Assembly (NCBI RefSeq): GCF_023702715.1
Contig: NZ_CP098480.1
Span: 2,728,001-2,792,000, forward strand
Direction of reading: 5' to 3'
Origin: Acinetobacter sp. C32I
GTDB taxonomy: Bacteria; Pseudomonadota; Gammaproteobacteria; Pseudomonadales; Moraxellaceae
DNA length: 64,000 nucleotides
The notes below the pieces were generated by a model that worked only from the letters and a program-made list of their open reading frames with translations, was not told the origin of the DNA and did no database searches. A program made the translations under genes and the position numbers. Numbering within the stretch: position 1 is the first letter of the stretch; each line of letters opens with the position of its first letter. Of the stretch, positions 45,173-54,390 are shown piece after piece.

Positions 45173-46087
45173 ATGAGGATGGCTGCGTTGACCGCTTTGT
45201 CTCAATCTCCGAAAGCCGCCCAATTCGCGCTTATTTTTATTACCATGATTTGGGGTGGCACCTTTTTAGCGGTGCAATATGCGCTGAATTTTAGTAGCCC
45301 GATGTTTTTTGTCGGCTGTCGTTTTGCAGTCGCGGCTTTGGCAATCTTTTTAATCTCGATCAAGTCCATGCGTGGCTTAACCCTAAAAGAGGGCTTGGCT
45401 GGTACAGCCATCGGGATTGTGATCGCGATTGGCTATGGTACTCAAACCATCGGTCTACAAAGCATTCTCAGTAGCGAATCCGCCTTTTTAACCGCGCTAT
45501 ATGTGCCCTTAGTGCCCATTTTAATGTGGGTGATCTTCCAAAAGATGCCCTCAATGATGACTTGGGTCGGTACAGCACTGGCTTTTACTGGTTTAATCTT
45601 GTTAACAGGCAATGGCTTTTCCAGTATTAACTTCAGTTATGGGCAAGTACTCACCCTCATCTGCGCCTTTGTGATTGCGCTCGAAATTATCTTGATTGGT
45701 TATTTTGCGGGGAAAGTTAATCTAAGACGAGTCACGGTGATTCAACTGGCGGTTGCTTCATGCTTATCTTTTGCCAGTATGCCTTTGGTTGGTGAACACA
45801 GTATTCCTAACTTTTCATGGGGATTGCTGATTATTGCAGTGGCGCTCGGTTTAGCCAGTGCGTTGATTCAATTTGTGATGAACTGGGCGCAACGCATGGT
45901 CGACCCAACGCGTGCTGCGATTATTTATGCAGGTGAACCCGTCTGGGCGGGGGTGATCGGTCGTATTGCTGGAGAACGTTTACCCTTATTGGCTTTGTTT
46001 GGAGGAGTATTAGTGGTACTTGGAGTGCTCGTCAGCGAATTAAAATTTAAATTCTTTGCAAAGAAACCACTGCCAGAAAATAAATAG
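45173..46087 (+). CDS. EamA/DMT-family transporter
   Basis: 304 aa with ten hydrophobic segments and two EamA repeats (first from about residue 20, FALIFITMIWGGTFLAVQYA; second from about residue 160). By family a metabolite exporter; the substrate is unknown. Two ATG choices (45173 and 45179) lie right behind the operator, without a clear ribosome site. Probably repressed or activated by the divergent XRE-cupin regulator. Confidence 0.88.
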   Translation: MRMAALTALSQSPKAAQFALIFITMIWGGTFLAVQYALNFSSPMFFVGCRFAVAALAIFLISIKSMRGLTLKEGLAGTAIGIVIAIGYGTQTIGLQSILSSESAFLTALYVPLVPILMWVIFQKMPSMMTWVGTALAFTGLILLTGNGFSSINFSYGQVLTLICAFVIALEIILIGYFAGKVNLRRVTVIQLAVASCLSFASMPLVGEHSIPNFSWGLLIIAVALGLASALIQFVMNWAQRMVDPTRAAIIYAGEPVWAGVIGRIAGERLPLLALFGGVLVVLGVLVSELKFKFFAKKPLPENK

Positions 46088-46144
46088 AAACAGGCAAGCG
46101 CACAACAGTTTTGGTTCAATAAAATCTATTGTGCGCTGAGATCA

Positions 46145-47404
46145 CTAAGCTGGAATTTGTGTTTGATTCGCAGCAACAGGACTATTACCAATCTGCCACA
46201 CGTACGGCAATGGTGCTTGATTGACCTCCCAATCGCCAATCACTTTCTGTTTATAGACCAATGGGTTGTGTGATGCGACCACACGGGCATTGCGCCAAAA
46301 ACGGTCCAACTGCTTGTCGCTGCTACTGGCCGATGCACCCAGAGCATTAAACAGCTCAGTGCTCAGATTCAAGACCAACTCCGCAATCACCACTTGCCCC
46401 TGCGCCGATACTAATTCAGCACGCTCATTGGCCTCCAATTCAGCCTGTTCATCATTCTGAAAATGCTGTAAATAAGCAGCATCCAAAGCTTCCGCAGTAC
46501 TCAGTGCAATCGTTTGCGCCGCATAGGCCTGTGCAGAAGCTTTACCAATCACTTGCAGGATTTGTGCATCTTCACGCACCAGACTGGCATTGCCATGACT
46601 ATAAATCCGCGTTCGCTGACGTACTTCCTGCTTAAAGGTCTGCACTGCACTGTGCGCGATACCCGCCAAAGTCGCGAGATGCACCACCTGATAGAATGCG
46701 GTTTGGTATTTAAATCGGTGTTCAAACACCAAAATATGATCTCGGTCAATCTCTACATTGTTTAAGGTTAAGGTTCCGCTGCCCGTGGTTTTTTGCCCAA
46801 AGCCATCCCAATCATCCACAATATCAATGCCTTCTGCTTGCGTAGACACCGTAGCAATCACATGCTGATTGGTGGTCTCATCCAAAGCAAAAAGATCAAT
46901 CCAGTCCGCGAAAATCGTGCCTGTAGAATAATACTTCTGACCATTGATACGGAGTTTGCCATCTTGCGCTGCCGTAACACGGGTCACTACATCCCCGATT
47001 TCAACTTTACCAATTTCAGTCCACGCATTCCCCACAATCTCACCACGGACAAAGCGCTCAAACCAGCGTGTCTGTGCTGCCGTTTTTTGTGCATTTAAGC
47101 GGTCTTCGACAAAGGCAAAATGCCCGCGTAAGGCCTGAACCACATTGGAATCTGCCTGAGCAAGTTCAATTAATAGCTGAAACAACTGCTTTTGCGAAAC
47201 CCCATCTCCACCAAAGGCCACAGGCACACGTATCGCGCCAAAGCCTGCCTGTTTTAACCATTGAATCGGTTCATAGGGCAAGGTTCGTTTTTTTTCCCGT
47301 GCTAAAGCACCTTCCGCAATTCGTTCGAAGATCGGACGGAACTTGCCCGCCACCTGTTCATAATGCGCACCCAAGGAAAGATTTTGATTCGTTTGACTGG
47401 TCAT
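46145..47404 (-). CDS. Acyl-CoA dehydrogenase-like sulfur acquisition oxidoreductase
   Basis: 419 aa. Fold and motifs are those of acyl-CoA dehydrogenase-like flavin enzymes: WLKQAGFGAIRVPVAFGGDGVS early, WTEIGKVEIGD in the middle, a C-terminal helical domain ending in LDRFWRNARVVASHNPLVYK. This combination is characteristic of the DszC/SfnB group, which oxidise reduced sulfur or thiophenes with FMNH2. It is 12 bases from its paralogue on the same strand, so they form an operon. Confidence 0.86.
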   Translation of the reverse strand: MTSQTNQNLSLGAHYEQVAGKFRPIFERIAEGALAREKKRTLPYEPIQWLKQAGFGAIRVPVAFGGDGVSQKQLFQLLIELAQADSNVVQALRGHFAFVEDRLNAQKTAAQTRWFERFVRGEIVGNAWTEIGKVEIGDVVTRVTAAQDGKLRINGQKYYSTGTIFADWIDLFALDETTNQHVIATVSTQAEGIDIVDDWDGFGQKTTGSGTLTLNNVEIDRDHILVFEHRFKYQTAFYQVVHLATLAGIAHSAVQTFKQEVRQRTRIYSHGNASLVREDAQILQVIGKASAQAYAAQTIALSTAEALDAAYLQHFQNDEQAELEANERAELVSAQGQVVIAELVLNLSTELFNALGASASSSDKQLDRFWRNARVVASHNPLVYKQKVIGDWEVNQAPLPYVWQIGNSPVAANQTQIPA

Positions 47405-47416
47405 AATAGCATCCTC

Positions 47417-48667
47417 CTAGCTCCACGCATGACGTGGCAGTGCCACACCATTCAAATAATAATTGCCCACTAAATTGTACTTCCAACGTACCGGATCATG
47501 CAGGGTATGCGTGCGTGCATTGCGCCAGTGTCGATCCAGATTCAACTCGGATAAGGTGGAACGGGTACCGGATAACTCAAATAATTTATTGGCCGCCAAG
47601 AGTGCGATTTCAGTGGTTAATACTTTCGATTCAGCCGTGAGTAAAGTTGCTTCTGTTACGGTGTCTTCGGTTGGATTGGCCAAAGCACGATCAATTGCCT
47701 CGCCTGCCAAAGCTAAAACGGCCTCTGCGGCACGGAGTTTAATTTTTAGCTCGCCAATATTGCTAATGGTATAAGGATCTTCACTGGCGTGTTCCACACC
47801 TGAATCAATCCAAGGGCGGGCATGCTCACGCACATAGCGAATGGTTTCCTCAATGGCCCCACGCGCAATTCCCGCATCGACAGCAGACTGAATAATTTGC
47901 GAAATTGCACCTGCTGCTGTTGGACGTTCAAAAGCCTGATGGATCGGCACCACATATTTTAAATCGACTCGAACATGATCGAGCTGCACGCTGCCACTGG
48001 CCGTAGTGCGCTGACCAAAGCTGCTCCAGTCATTCACAATGGTCAAACCTGGTGTATGTTGCGGAACCAATGCTGCAAATACTTTGCCATCGTCACTGAC
48101 CGCAACCACAGGAATCCAATGCGCCAATAAAGCGCCTGTGGCAAAGAATTTTTGACCACTGATCAGCGCATAATCCTCTTTAAATTCAATTTTAGTGGTC
48201 AAATCCGCGACGGTTTTCGAGTTTTTTTCAGAGAATGCATTGCCTAAACGCTTGCCTTGCAGCACTTGTTCGAAGAAGAACTGCTGCTGTTCCAATGACG
48301 CATCCAAACGGATATGTTCTAAAAAAGCCCAATGATTTTGTGCAATTTGCCCTAAAGATGAATCAGCACTAGAAATAATGGTCACCACCTCAGCAAGGGT
48401 TTTATAACTCACCCCTGCACCACCGAACTGTTTTGGAATATTGATCCCCCACAAGCCAGAGGCGGAATATTGCTGGATTTCCTGCAGTGGCAGCTTGCGC
48501 TCATGGTCACGCTTTGCCGCATCTTTGGCAAAAGCAGCCGCTATGAGATGTGCCACAGCGATGGCTTCTTGATCTGAAGCAATCACATATGCTGGCGTAT
48601 TATTCAAGTAAAAATCTTGCGGAATACTCTGTGCATCTTCCAGTTTTATTTCTATTTTTGAGGTCAT
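47417..48667 (-). CDS. sfnB: SfnB-family sulfur acquisition oxidoreductase
   Basis: 416 aa, paralogue of the next gene downstream. The N-terminal YVIASDQEAIAVAHLIAAAFAKDAAKRD is the SfnB signature I recognise; GLWGINIPKQFGGAGVS and the C-terminal LDRHWRNARTHTLHDPVRWK match the family. It likely serves sulfur-limited growth on organosulfur compounds such as dimethyl sulfone. Expected control is sulfur starvation; no CysB site is seen with confidence. Confidence 0.86.
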   Translation of the reverse strand: MTSKIEIKLEDAQSIPQDFYLNNTPAYVIASDQEAIAVAHLIAAAFAKDAAKRDHERKLPLQEIQQYSASGLWGINIPKQFGGAGVSYKTLAEVVTIISSADSSLGQIAQNHWAFLEHIRLDASLEQQQFFFEQVLQGKRLGNAFSEKNSKTVADLTTKIEFKEDYALISGQKFFATGALLAHWIPVVAVSDDGKVFAALVPQHTPGLTIVNDWSSFGQRTTASGSVQLDHVRVDLKYVVPIHQAFERPTAAGAISQIIQSAVDAGIARGAIEETIRYVREHARPWIDSGVEHASEDPYTISNIGELKIKLRAAEAVLALAGEAIDRALANPTEDTVTEATLLTAESKVLTTEIALLAANKLFELSGTRSTLSELNLDRHWRNARTHTLHDPVRWKYNLVGNYYLNGVALPRHAWS

Positions 48668-49020
48668 TATAAATACTCATCTTGCAGTTATAAAAATAAA
48701 CTAGCACTATTTTTATTTCCTATTTATAAGTTAAATATAGAAACTAATCTTTTTATTTAAAATAACCTCAGATTATTACTTATCGACTTAAAAAACAACT
48801 TAAAATCAATAACAAACAACTCAACAAGACGGACGAGCGCGTTAACACCATTTGCCCAAGTAAACAAAATAACGTTTTGAATTTAATAAAAAACAACCTT
48901 TAAAACAACAACCCAAAAACCCATTAAATAGATTCATGATAACCATTTATTTTTTTATGATTAATCAATTCAATCTTTTTTAATTAAGATCAATAAAAAT
49001 CTTTAATTTAGTAAAGAGCA
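48668..49020. other. Divergent promoter region of the sulfur cluster
   Basis: 353 AT-rich bases with many AACAA stretches. No open frame, hairpin terminator or clear binding site stands out. Confidence 0.6.
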
Positions 49021-50421
49021 ATGAGCAAGCAAATTAGATTTAATGCCTTTGAAATGAACTGTATTGCGCATCAATCGCCGGGATTGTGGCGTCACCCTCA
49101 GGATCGCTCGACTGAATATAAAGACCTCGAATATTGGACCGATTTGGCCAAGATATTAGAGCGTGGCAAGTTTGATGGGGTTTTTATTGCCGATGTGTTA
49201 GGCATTTATGATGTTTATCATCAATCAGCACAACATGCGCTCACAGGTGCCGTGCAAGTTCCCGTGAATGATCCTTTGCAAATCGTGCCTGCTATGGCAG
49301 CAGTCACCAAACACTTGGGCTTTGGCCTCACTACCTCGATTTCGTTTGAACACCCTTATCCCTTTGCACGGCGTATGAGTACCTTAGATCATTTGACCAA
49401 AGGCCGCATTGGCTGGAACATCGTCACCTCATACTTGGAAAGTGGCTCAAAGAATTTAGGTCTTAAAACGCAAGTCAGTCATGATCAACGTTATGACATC
49501 GCTGATGAATATTTAGAGGTTCTCTATAAACTTTGGGAAGGTTCTTGGGAACAAGATGCTGTGCTGCGTGATAAAGAAAAAGGCATCTTTGCCGACCATC
49601 GTAAAGTCCATCCGATCAATCATCAAGGTCAATATTTTAGCGTTCCCGGCATTCATATTTGTGAACCATCACCGCAACGTACCCCTGTGCTCTATCAAGC
49701 AGGTGCATCCAGTCGTGGGCAATTATTTGCCAGCCAAAATGCTGAATGTGTGTTTATTTCAGCTCCGACCAAAGCAGCGGTGAAAAAACTGGTGCAAGGC
49801 ATTCGTTCCAACCTAGTTGAACAAGGCAAAGATCCTCATTCGATTTTGATCTATACCATGCTGTCGATTGTGGTGGATGAAACCGATGCAAAAGCCCAAG
49901 CAAAATTCAAAGAATATCAAAGCTACGCCAGCTATCATGGCGGCTTAACCTTGGCATCAGGCTGGTCAGGTGTCGATTTTTCACAATTCCATGCAGAGGA
50001 CAAAGTTGAATATATTCATACTGATGCGATTCAATCAATGCTGGATTCTTATGTAAAAGCCGATCCGAATCGAATCTGGACCATTGAAGAGATTGCCAAA
50101 TTTATTAGTATCGGTGGCAATGGCCCCATACTGGTAGGCTCCGCTGCAACGGTGGCCGATCAACTACAGGCATGGACGGAAGAAACTGATATTGATGGCT
50201 TTAACTTAGCTTATATTTTAGCGCATCAAAGCTTTGAAGATGTGGTGGAATATCTGGTGCCAGAACTACAGCAACGTGGCGTGTATGCAACTGAATATAC
50301 CGAGGGGACTTTACGTGAGAAACTGTTTGGACAAGGTCCATTACTGACAGAACAGCACCGCGGGGCAAGCTATCGCTATCATGCAACAGCGAAAACCAAT
50401 AACAATAAAGAACTCGCTTAG
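49021..50421 (+). CDS. FMN-dependent monooxygenase, NtaA/SnaA/DszA family
   Basis: 466 aa, luciferase-like TIM barrel. Typical family pieces are seen: N-terminal IRFNAFEMNCIAHQSPGLWRHP, LGFGLTTSISFEHPYPFARRMSTLDHLTKGRIGWNIVTSY, and the phosphate-binding LYQAGASSRGQ. Members use reduced FMN to cleave C-S or C-N bonds in compounds such as alkyl sulfones or aminopolycarboxylates. Divergent from the SfnB-like pair, it likely belongs with it to organosulfur use. A flavin reductase is not adjacent. Confidence 0.87.
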   Translation: MSKQIRFNAFEMNCIAHQSPGLWRHPQDRSTEYKDLEYWTDLAKILERGKFDGVFIADVLGIYDVYHQSAQHALTGAVQVPVNDPLQIVPAMAAVTKHLGFGLTTSISFEHPYPFARRMSTLDHLTKGRIGWNIVTSYLESGSKNLGLKTQVSHDQRYDIADEYLEVLYKLWEGSWEQDAVLRDKEKGIFADHRKVHPINHQGQYFSVPGIHICEPSPQRTPVLYQAGASSRGQLFASQNAECVFISAPTKAAVKKLVQGIRSNLVEQGKDPHSILIYTMLSIVVDETDAKAQAKFKEYQSYASYHGGLTLASGWSGVDFSQFHAEDKVEYIHTDAIQSMLDSYVKADPNRIWTIEEIAKFISIGGNGPILVGSAATVADQLQAWTEETDIDGFNLAYILAHQSFEDVVEYLVPELQQRGVYATEYTEGTLREKLFGQGPLLTEQHRGASYRYHATAKTNNNKELA

Positions 50422-50441
50422 GTTCACAACCCAGCGAGTTC
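50410..50441 (+). terminator. Stem over the monooxygenase stop codon
   Basis: GAACTCGCT (50410-50418) and AGCGAGTTC (50433-50441) are perfect 9-base arms around the stop region. No T run follows, so termination is a weak call. Confidence 0.4.
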
Positions 50442-50450
50442 TGGCGGACT

Positions 50451-50846
50451 TTAGCCTTGATACATCGGCTTATTGTCATTTAAGGCGATCAGACCACGGA
50501 TAGCACGATAGACAATCCAGATCCATGCACCAAAAATTACCGCAAAGGCAAAAGTGGTTGCAGAAACCGCAACGCCTGCAAAGGCGGTGCCGTTATCACC
50601 GGTAAAGAACAAGAATGAGAACGGAAGAAAGGCAATAATATTCCAAGCCAAATACCACCAGAAGGTGCGGATTTGCCAAGTAAAGTGGCTTTCAAAAATC
50701 GAGCCTTGGACATCACTACGTTTTACATAGTTGATGATCAAAGCAATGATTGCCAATAGACCACCAGTAAAAATCGCAATGATATAAAGCACATACAACA
50801 CCAAAGTCAAAGTACGATTTGGATCTTGATCAACGGAATAATTCAT
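50451..50846 (-). CDS. DUF4870-like small membrane protein
   Basis: 131 aa with three or four hydrophobic segments (LVLYVLYIIAIFTGGLLAIIALIINYV; IFGAWIWIVYRAIRGL). The VKRSDVQGSIFESHFTWQIRTFWW linker and the YRAIRGLIALNDNKPM end are family traits that I recognise from Acinetobacter and Pseudomonas. Function unknown. It lies 33 bases after the next upstream gene's stop on the same strand. Confidence 0.84.
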   Translation of the reverse strand: MNYSVDQDPNRTLTLVLYVLYIIAIFTGGLLAIIALIINYVKRSDVQGSIFESHFTWQIRTFWWYLAWNIIAFLPFSFLFFTGDNGTAFAGVAVSATTFAFAVIFGAWIWIVYRAIRGLIALNDNKPMYQG

Positions 50847-50879
50847 TTTTATTTAATCTCCAGAAACAAACTCGCTCAA

Positions 50880-51497
50880 TCAATAAAACACATTGAGCGG
50901 AGAAATCAACCAACATATCAATAGTATATGGAAGACTATGGTACAGAAATAAATCTTACGAAACGGTTGTTTTTGTGTTTTATGTCTCAGTTTTTGCTGA
51001 GCAAGCCAACCACCGCACCATCCACCCAAAGAATCCACGATATGCAAAGTCTGCTCTGGAATACGTCGATTGCCCAACTGAGCTGCTTCTTTATCTTGTG
51101 CATACAACCAATAACTCAATACATTCATCAAGCTGACAAATAATAAAGTATACGGTGGCAGCAATTTACTAAAGCTTGCGATCAGCATAAAGACAATATA
51201 AATCACGATACCAATCTGCATCGCAGACCAGCGCTTCGACGGTTGAGGCTGACTCGGACGAGCACGATGTTCAATCACCTGCGATGCTTTTAAATACGTC
51301 GCCTGTTGAGCGCGATAACGACCGCGCTCATCCAGAATCACCACATATTCCAAAGCACAACCAACCAAAGGTCGCGGCCCTGTGCGAGCAAAGTCTTTGA
51401 TATGGATAAAGACACGATCTTTTGCTGTGTCATTGGGTTGGATAAAGCCATAGCCTTTATCATCAAACCATTCAACTAAACGACCTTGATCTCGCAT
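50880..51497 (-). CDS. Cold-shock domain plus DUF1294 membrane protein
   Basis: 205 aa. Residues about 1-60 form a cold-shock domain (GRLVEWFDDKGYGFIQP with the KGYGFI RNP1 and VFIHIKDF RNP2-like motifs). The rest is a membrane DUF1294 domain with about four helices and the DKEAAQLGNRRIPEQTLH motif. A nucleic-acid-binding front on an integral membrane protein; function unknown. It may be co-transcribed with the DUF4870-like gene and begins 9 bases after the homoserine kinase stop. Confidence 0.88.
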   Translation of the reverse strand: MRDQGRLVEWFDDKGYGFIQPNDTAKDRVFIHIKDFARTGPRPLVGCALEYVVILDERGRYRAQQATYLKASQVIEHRARPSQPQPSKRWSAMQIGIVIYIVFMLIASFSKLLPPYTLLFVSLMNVLSYWLYAQDKEAAQLGNRRIPEQTLHIVDSLGGWCGGWLAQQKLRHKTQKQPFRKIYFCTIVFHILLICWLISPLNVFY

Positions 51498-51506
51498 GTC
51501 TATTCC

Positions 51507-52457
51507 CTAAGCTGTGATTCGTTGTAAACGGTCTTGTAACATCATTCGCATTTCCAGCGGATCTTTTTGCAAAATATCATCGCCGGTACGCCCTTGCTCG
51601 GCATTTTTCTGCGCCACTTGTAAGCGCATACTCCAGAAACGGCACGCCGCCATTGCCAAGAAGATATTTAAACAAGCCAATTCATCAACGGTGAGCTGAC
51701 GAATGCTTTGATAGGCCGCAAGAAAGGCATCGGCCTTGGCTTGATCTAAATGTGCTTGTGGATAGGCAGTACAGAAGTCATTGATACTAATCGCAATATC
51801 AAATAACCATTCATCTTGATTCAATTCATAAAAATCAAGAATACCCTGTAGTTGATCACCTTCAAACAAGGTGTTATCTCTGAATAAATCTGAATGAATA
51901 AAGCCCATCGGGCGGTCAGGATGCTGCTGGGTAATTGCCGCAAACTGCTGGAACACCTGAGCTAATAATTCCTGATCTTGCGCATTCATTTGTGGTTTAA
52001 GTTGCTCAGCGACATCTGACCAATATTGATGATTACGATTAAAATCACGTTCTAAAGGAAAGCCTTGTAAGGCCAAATGCAATTTTGCCTGTGCTTGTGC
52101 AATCGCCTGAATTTGGATAATGCTGGCATCTTCTGGATGCTCACCCATCAAGCGTAGCGCAATTTGCGCAGGTTTATCTGCAATAGTATGAATGGCCTGA
52201 CCACTATGCTTTAAAGGCACCGCCACAGGCACACCTGCCTCACCCAAACAATCCAGTACAGGTACCAGTTCACCTGCGCCTTCAGCATCTAATTCTTCAA
52301 AAACCGTTAAAACATATTGTTTCTGTGATTGATCCACCAAAAAATAATTGGTGTTTTGAATACCGCCTTGGATTGGAATCAGGTCAATCACCGCTAAACC
52401 ATAGGGCTCAGCAAAGGCTTGAACTTCTTCTAAACTCAACGGGGTATAAACCGACAT
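51507..52457 (-). CDS. thrB: Homoserine kinase, ThrB (aminoglycoside phosphotransferase fold)
   Basis: 316 aa. Phosphorylates homoserine on the way to threonine. This is the APH-type enzyme used by Acinetobacter and Pseudomonas, not the GHMP type. Seen: GGIQNTNYFL (residues about 27-36), the catalytic loop GFIHSDLFRDNTLF, and LQGILDFYELNQDEWLFDIAI with the DFG-like Asp. The ATG at 52457 (MSVYTPLSLEEV) fits the family; the frame is open 18 codons further upstream. Confidence 0.92.
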   Translation of the reverse strand: MSVYTPLSLEEVQAFAEPYGLAVIDLIPIQGGIQNTNYFLVDQSQKQYVLTVFEELDAEGAGELVPVLDCLGEAGVPVAVPLKHSGQAIHTIADKPAQIALRLMGEHPEDASIIQIQAIAQAQAKLHLALQGFPLERDFNRNHQYWSDVAEQLKPQMNAQDQELLAQVFQQFAAITQQHPDRPMGFIHSDLFRDNTLFEGDQLQGILDFYELNQDEWLFDIAISINDFCTAYPQAHLDQAKADAFLAAYQSIRQLTVDELACLNIFLAMAACRFWSMRLQVAQKNAEQGRTGDDILQKDPLEMRMMLQDRLQRITA

Positions 52458-52558
52458 GGAAAACCTGCAAAAAATAGCTGTGAAGTTTGATAGAATACCT
52501 GTTCCCTCCATGAAGGTGTAGCACCCCTTTCTTTATTGGCGATTTTTTGGAAAATTTT

Positions 52559-53317
52559 ATGCTCGCAAAACGTATTATCCCTTGCTTAGATGTTGATAAT
52601 GGTCGAGTCGTCAAAGGCGTTCAATTCCTTGATATTCGTGACGCAGGTGACCCTGTTGAAGTCGCCCGTCGATATAACGAACAAGGCGCCGATGAAATTA
52701 CCTTTTTAGATATTACTGCTACCCATCATGGACGCGACACCACTTACCGTACCGTAGAACGCATGGCAGAAAGCGTTTTTGTACCCTTAACTGTGGGTGG
52801 TGGTGTCCGTAAAGTTGAAGATATTCGTTTATTGTTGAATGCAGGTGCCGATAAAGTCAGTATCAACTCGGCTGCGGTATTTACTCCTGAATTTGTTCAA
52901 GAAGCCTCGCAACGCTTTGGTGCGCAATGCATCGTGGTCGCGATTGATGCGAAAAAAACCGGCGAGAACAAGTGGGAAATTTTTACCCACGGCGGTCGCA
53001 AGCCAACAGGCATCGATGCGATTGAATGGGCGGTGAAAATGGCCGACTTCGGTGCAGGCGAATTGCTGATTACCAGTATGGATGCCGATGGCACCAAAGC
53101 AGGTTATGACATTGCCTTGATGCGTCAGATCAATGATCGCGTCAATATCCCGACCATCGCTTCTGGTGGCGTAGGTAACTTACAGCATTTGGCCGATGGC
53201 ATCTTAAAAGGTGGTGCAGATGCAGTACTGGCTGCTTCTATTTTCCACTTTGGTCAACACACCATTCCAGAAGCAAAACAATATCTTGCCGCACAAGGCA
53301 TTGAGATGCGTCTTTAA
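52559..53317 (+). CDS. hisF: HisF, imidazole glycerol phosphate synthase cyclase
   Basis: 252 aa TIM barrel, working with HisH. Catalytic Asp11 ([10 protein letters not shown]) and Asp130 (VVAIDAKK) are present, plus LTVGGGVRK and [12 protein letters not shown]. Start at ATG 52559 fits the family; a TTG four codons earlier is unlikely. Divergent from thrB with 101 bases between starts. A good terminator follows. Confidence 0.96.
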   Translation: MLAKRIIPCLDVDNGRVVKGVQFLDIRDAGDPVEVARRYNEQGADEITFLDITATHHGRDTTYRTVERMAESVFVPLTVGGGVRKVEDIRLLLNAGADKVSINSAAVFTPEFVQEASQRFGAQCIVVAIDAKKTGENKWEIFTHGGRKPTGIDAIEWAVKMADFGAGELLITSMDADGTKAGYDIALMRQINDRVNIPTIASGGVGNLQHLADGILKGGADAVLAASIFHFGQHTIPEAKQYLAAQGIEMRL

Positions 53318-53330
53318 TTAGGTGAGCCAT

Positions 53331-53358
53331 AAAAACCTCTCAAACGAGAGGTTTTTTT
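53331..53358 (+). terminator. Terminator of hisF
   Basis: AACCTCTC-AAAC-GAGAGGTT followed by a T run. Confidence 0.92.
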
Positions 53359-53381
53359 ATTTAAAAATCGCTGTATACAGA

Positions 53382-53410
53382 TAAAAAAAATACCTTGCTG
53401 AGCAAGGTAT
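53382..53410 (-). terminator. Minus-strand terminator
   Basis: On the minus strand, ATACCTTGC-TCA-GCAAGGTAT runs into eight T. It is 212 bases past the hydroxylase stop, which leaves room for a long 3' UTR or a small RNA. Confidence 0.8.
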
Positions 53411-53541
53411 GGAAACTGCGTTATACAACGCTAGAGGGTAAGCACAATATCATTATTTTGAACAAATTCTGAGCATTTAAAATGCTTGAGCTAACTTAGC
53501 GAGAAAATGAGTAAAGATATTGACATTAAAAACCAATTTTA

Positions 53542-53589
53542 TTGACAATTCACGACACCCCCCAATTTTGTCGTCATGATTTGTCAATA
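53542..53589. promoter_or_regulatory. Inverted pair of ATTGACAA..CGACA boxes
   Basis: ATTGACAATTCACGACA (53542-53558) on the plus strand and ATTGACAAATCATGACGACA (minus strand, 53570-53589) face each other. The same word is found before the AraC gene at 54356-54372. Confidence 0.55.
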
Positions 53590-53621
53590 AAAACCTGCTC
53601 AGCCCGCTAGATCAATCGAAT

Positions 53622-54275
53622 TTAGGCCACCGATTCTTGCGATTGTTTTTGCGGTTGCTCAGCTACAGGTGCTTCCACCAATTTTGGTTTTTGCTCGACC
53701 CATTTTGCAGGAAAAACCGATTCAATCGCTTGCGTCAATGCTTTAGACAAAGCTGTAGGTAAAGGAAGGCCCAATGGATTGGCCTCTTTTAAATCCGCAG
53801 AAGACACCACACGCGTTCCCATCACATAATCAAACCATGGACGGGTCACACACCAGTTGGCATCTTGGTTGGAATTCATATGATGATCATAATGCCAAGG
53901 AATGGTCCGTTTGGCCCAATCTGGCTCTAAATGCGCACGACGATGCACATAATAATAATTGCCCGCACTATACAGTGCCGCCAAAGACATGCCTTTTGAA
54001 ATTGGATAAAACGCTACACTGGCAACGCCTGCCACCACTGCCAATGACATGATTTCATTACGGGTACGCCAATGCTCGACACCTTCCACATAACAATCAT
54101 CCAAAAACTGCTGTTTACGTACTTCACGGTGATGCGCCCAGTGCGACTCCATGCTTTTCGGCACAGGGCTATACCGTGGCTGCCCCGGACGATGTACCCC
54201 ATGCAAAATGTATTTATGCGCAAACCATTCAAATGCATTGGCTACAGCCAAACCTGCGATAAAACCCTTAATCAT
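53622..54275 (-). CDS. Fatty acid hydroxylase/sterol desaturase-superfamily membrane protein
   Basis: 217 aa, membrane di-iron enzyme candidate. His motifs characteristic of the superfamily are visible: HKYILHG, HWAHH, HRRAH and HYDHH, with two or three hydrophobic segments. The ATG at 54275 has GGAG 7 bases upstream; a TTG four codons earlier is less likely. Likely substrate: a fatty acid or other lipid, not deducible. It is divergent from an AraC-type regulator at 54391, which probably controls it. Confidence 0.86.
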   Translation of the reverse strand: MIKGFIAGLAVANAFEWFAHKYILHGVHRPGQPRYSPVPKSMESHWAHHREVRKQQFLDDCYVEGVEHWRTRNEIMSLAVVAGVASVAFYPISKGMSLAALYSAGNYYYVHRRAHLEPDWAKRTIPWHYDHHMNSNQDANWCVTRPWFDYVMGTRVVSSADLKEANPLGLPLPTALSKALTQAIESVFPAKWVEQKPKLVEAPVAEQPQKQSQESVA

Positions 54276-54333
54276 GGTTTTCTCCAAATGTTTCCTTATT
54301 TTTATTCAAGATATAAATTTTTGTAGGCGAAGT

Positions 54334-54372
54334 ATTGACGATACGATATATTTATATTGACAAAACACGACA
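54334..54372 (+). promoter_or_regulatory. Tandem AraC-type boxes before the regulator
   Basis: ATTGACGATACGATA (from 54334) and ATTGACAAAACACGACA (54356-54372) begin 22 bases apart, two helical turns, in direct orientation. They lie in the divergent space between the hydroxylase and the AraC gene, which fits a site for the regulator. Confidence 0.6.
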
Positions 54373-54390
54373 AGATAAGGAGTGGACAGG

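Larger units (their letters stand above)
53318..53621. other. Intergenic region, 304 bases, with terminators and repeats
   Basis: Holds the hisF terminator (53331-53358), a minus-strand terminator (53382-53410) 210 bases past the nearest minus gene, a small hairpin AGCATTTAAAATGCT, and an inverted pair of ATTGACAA-type boxes (53542-53589). No coding frame is visible. Confidence 0.7.
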
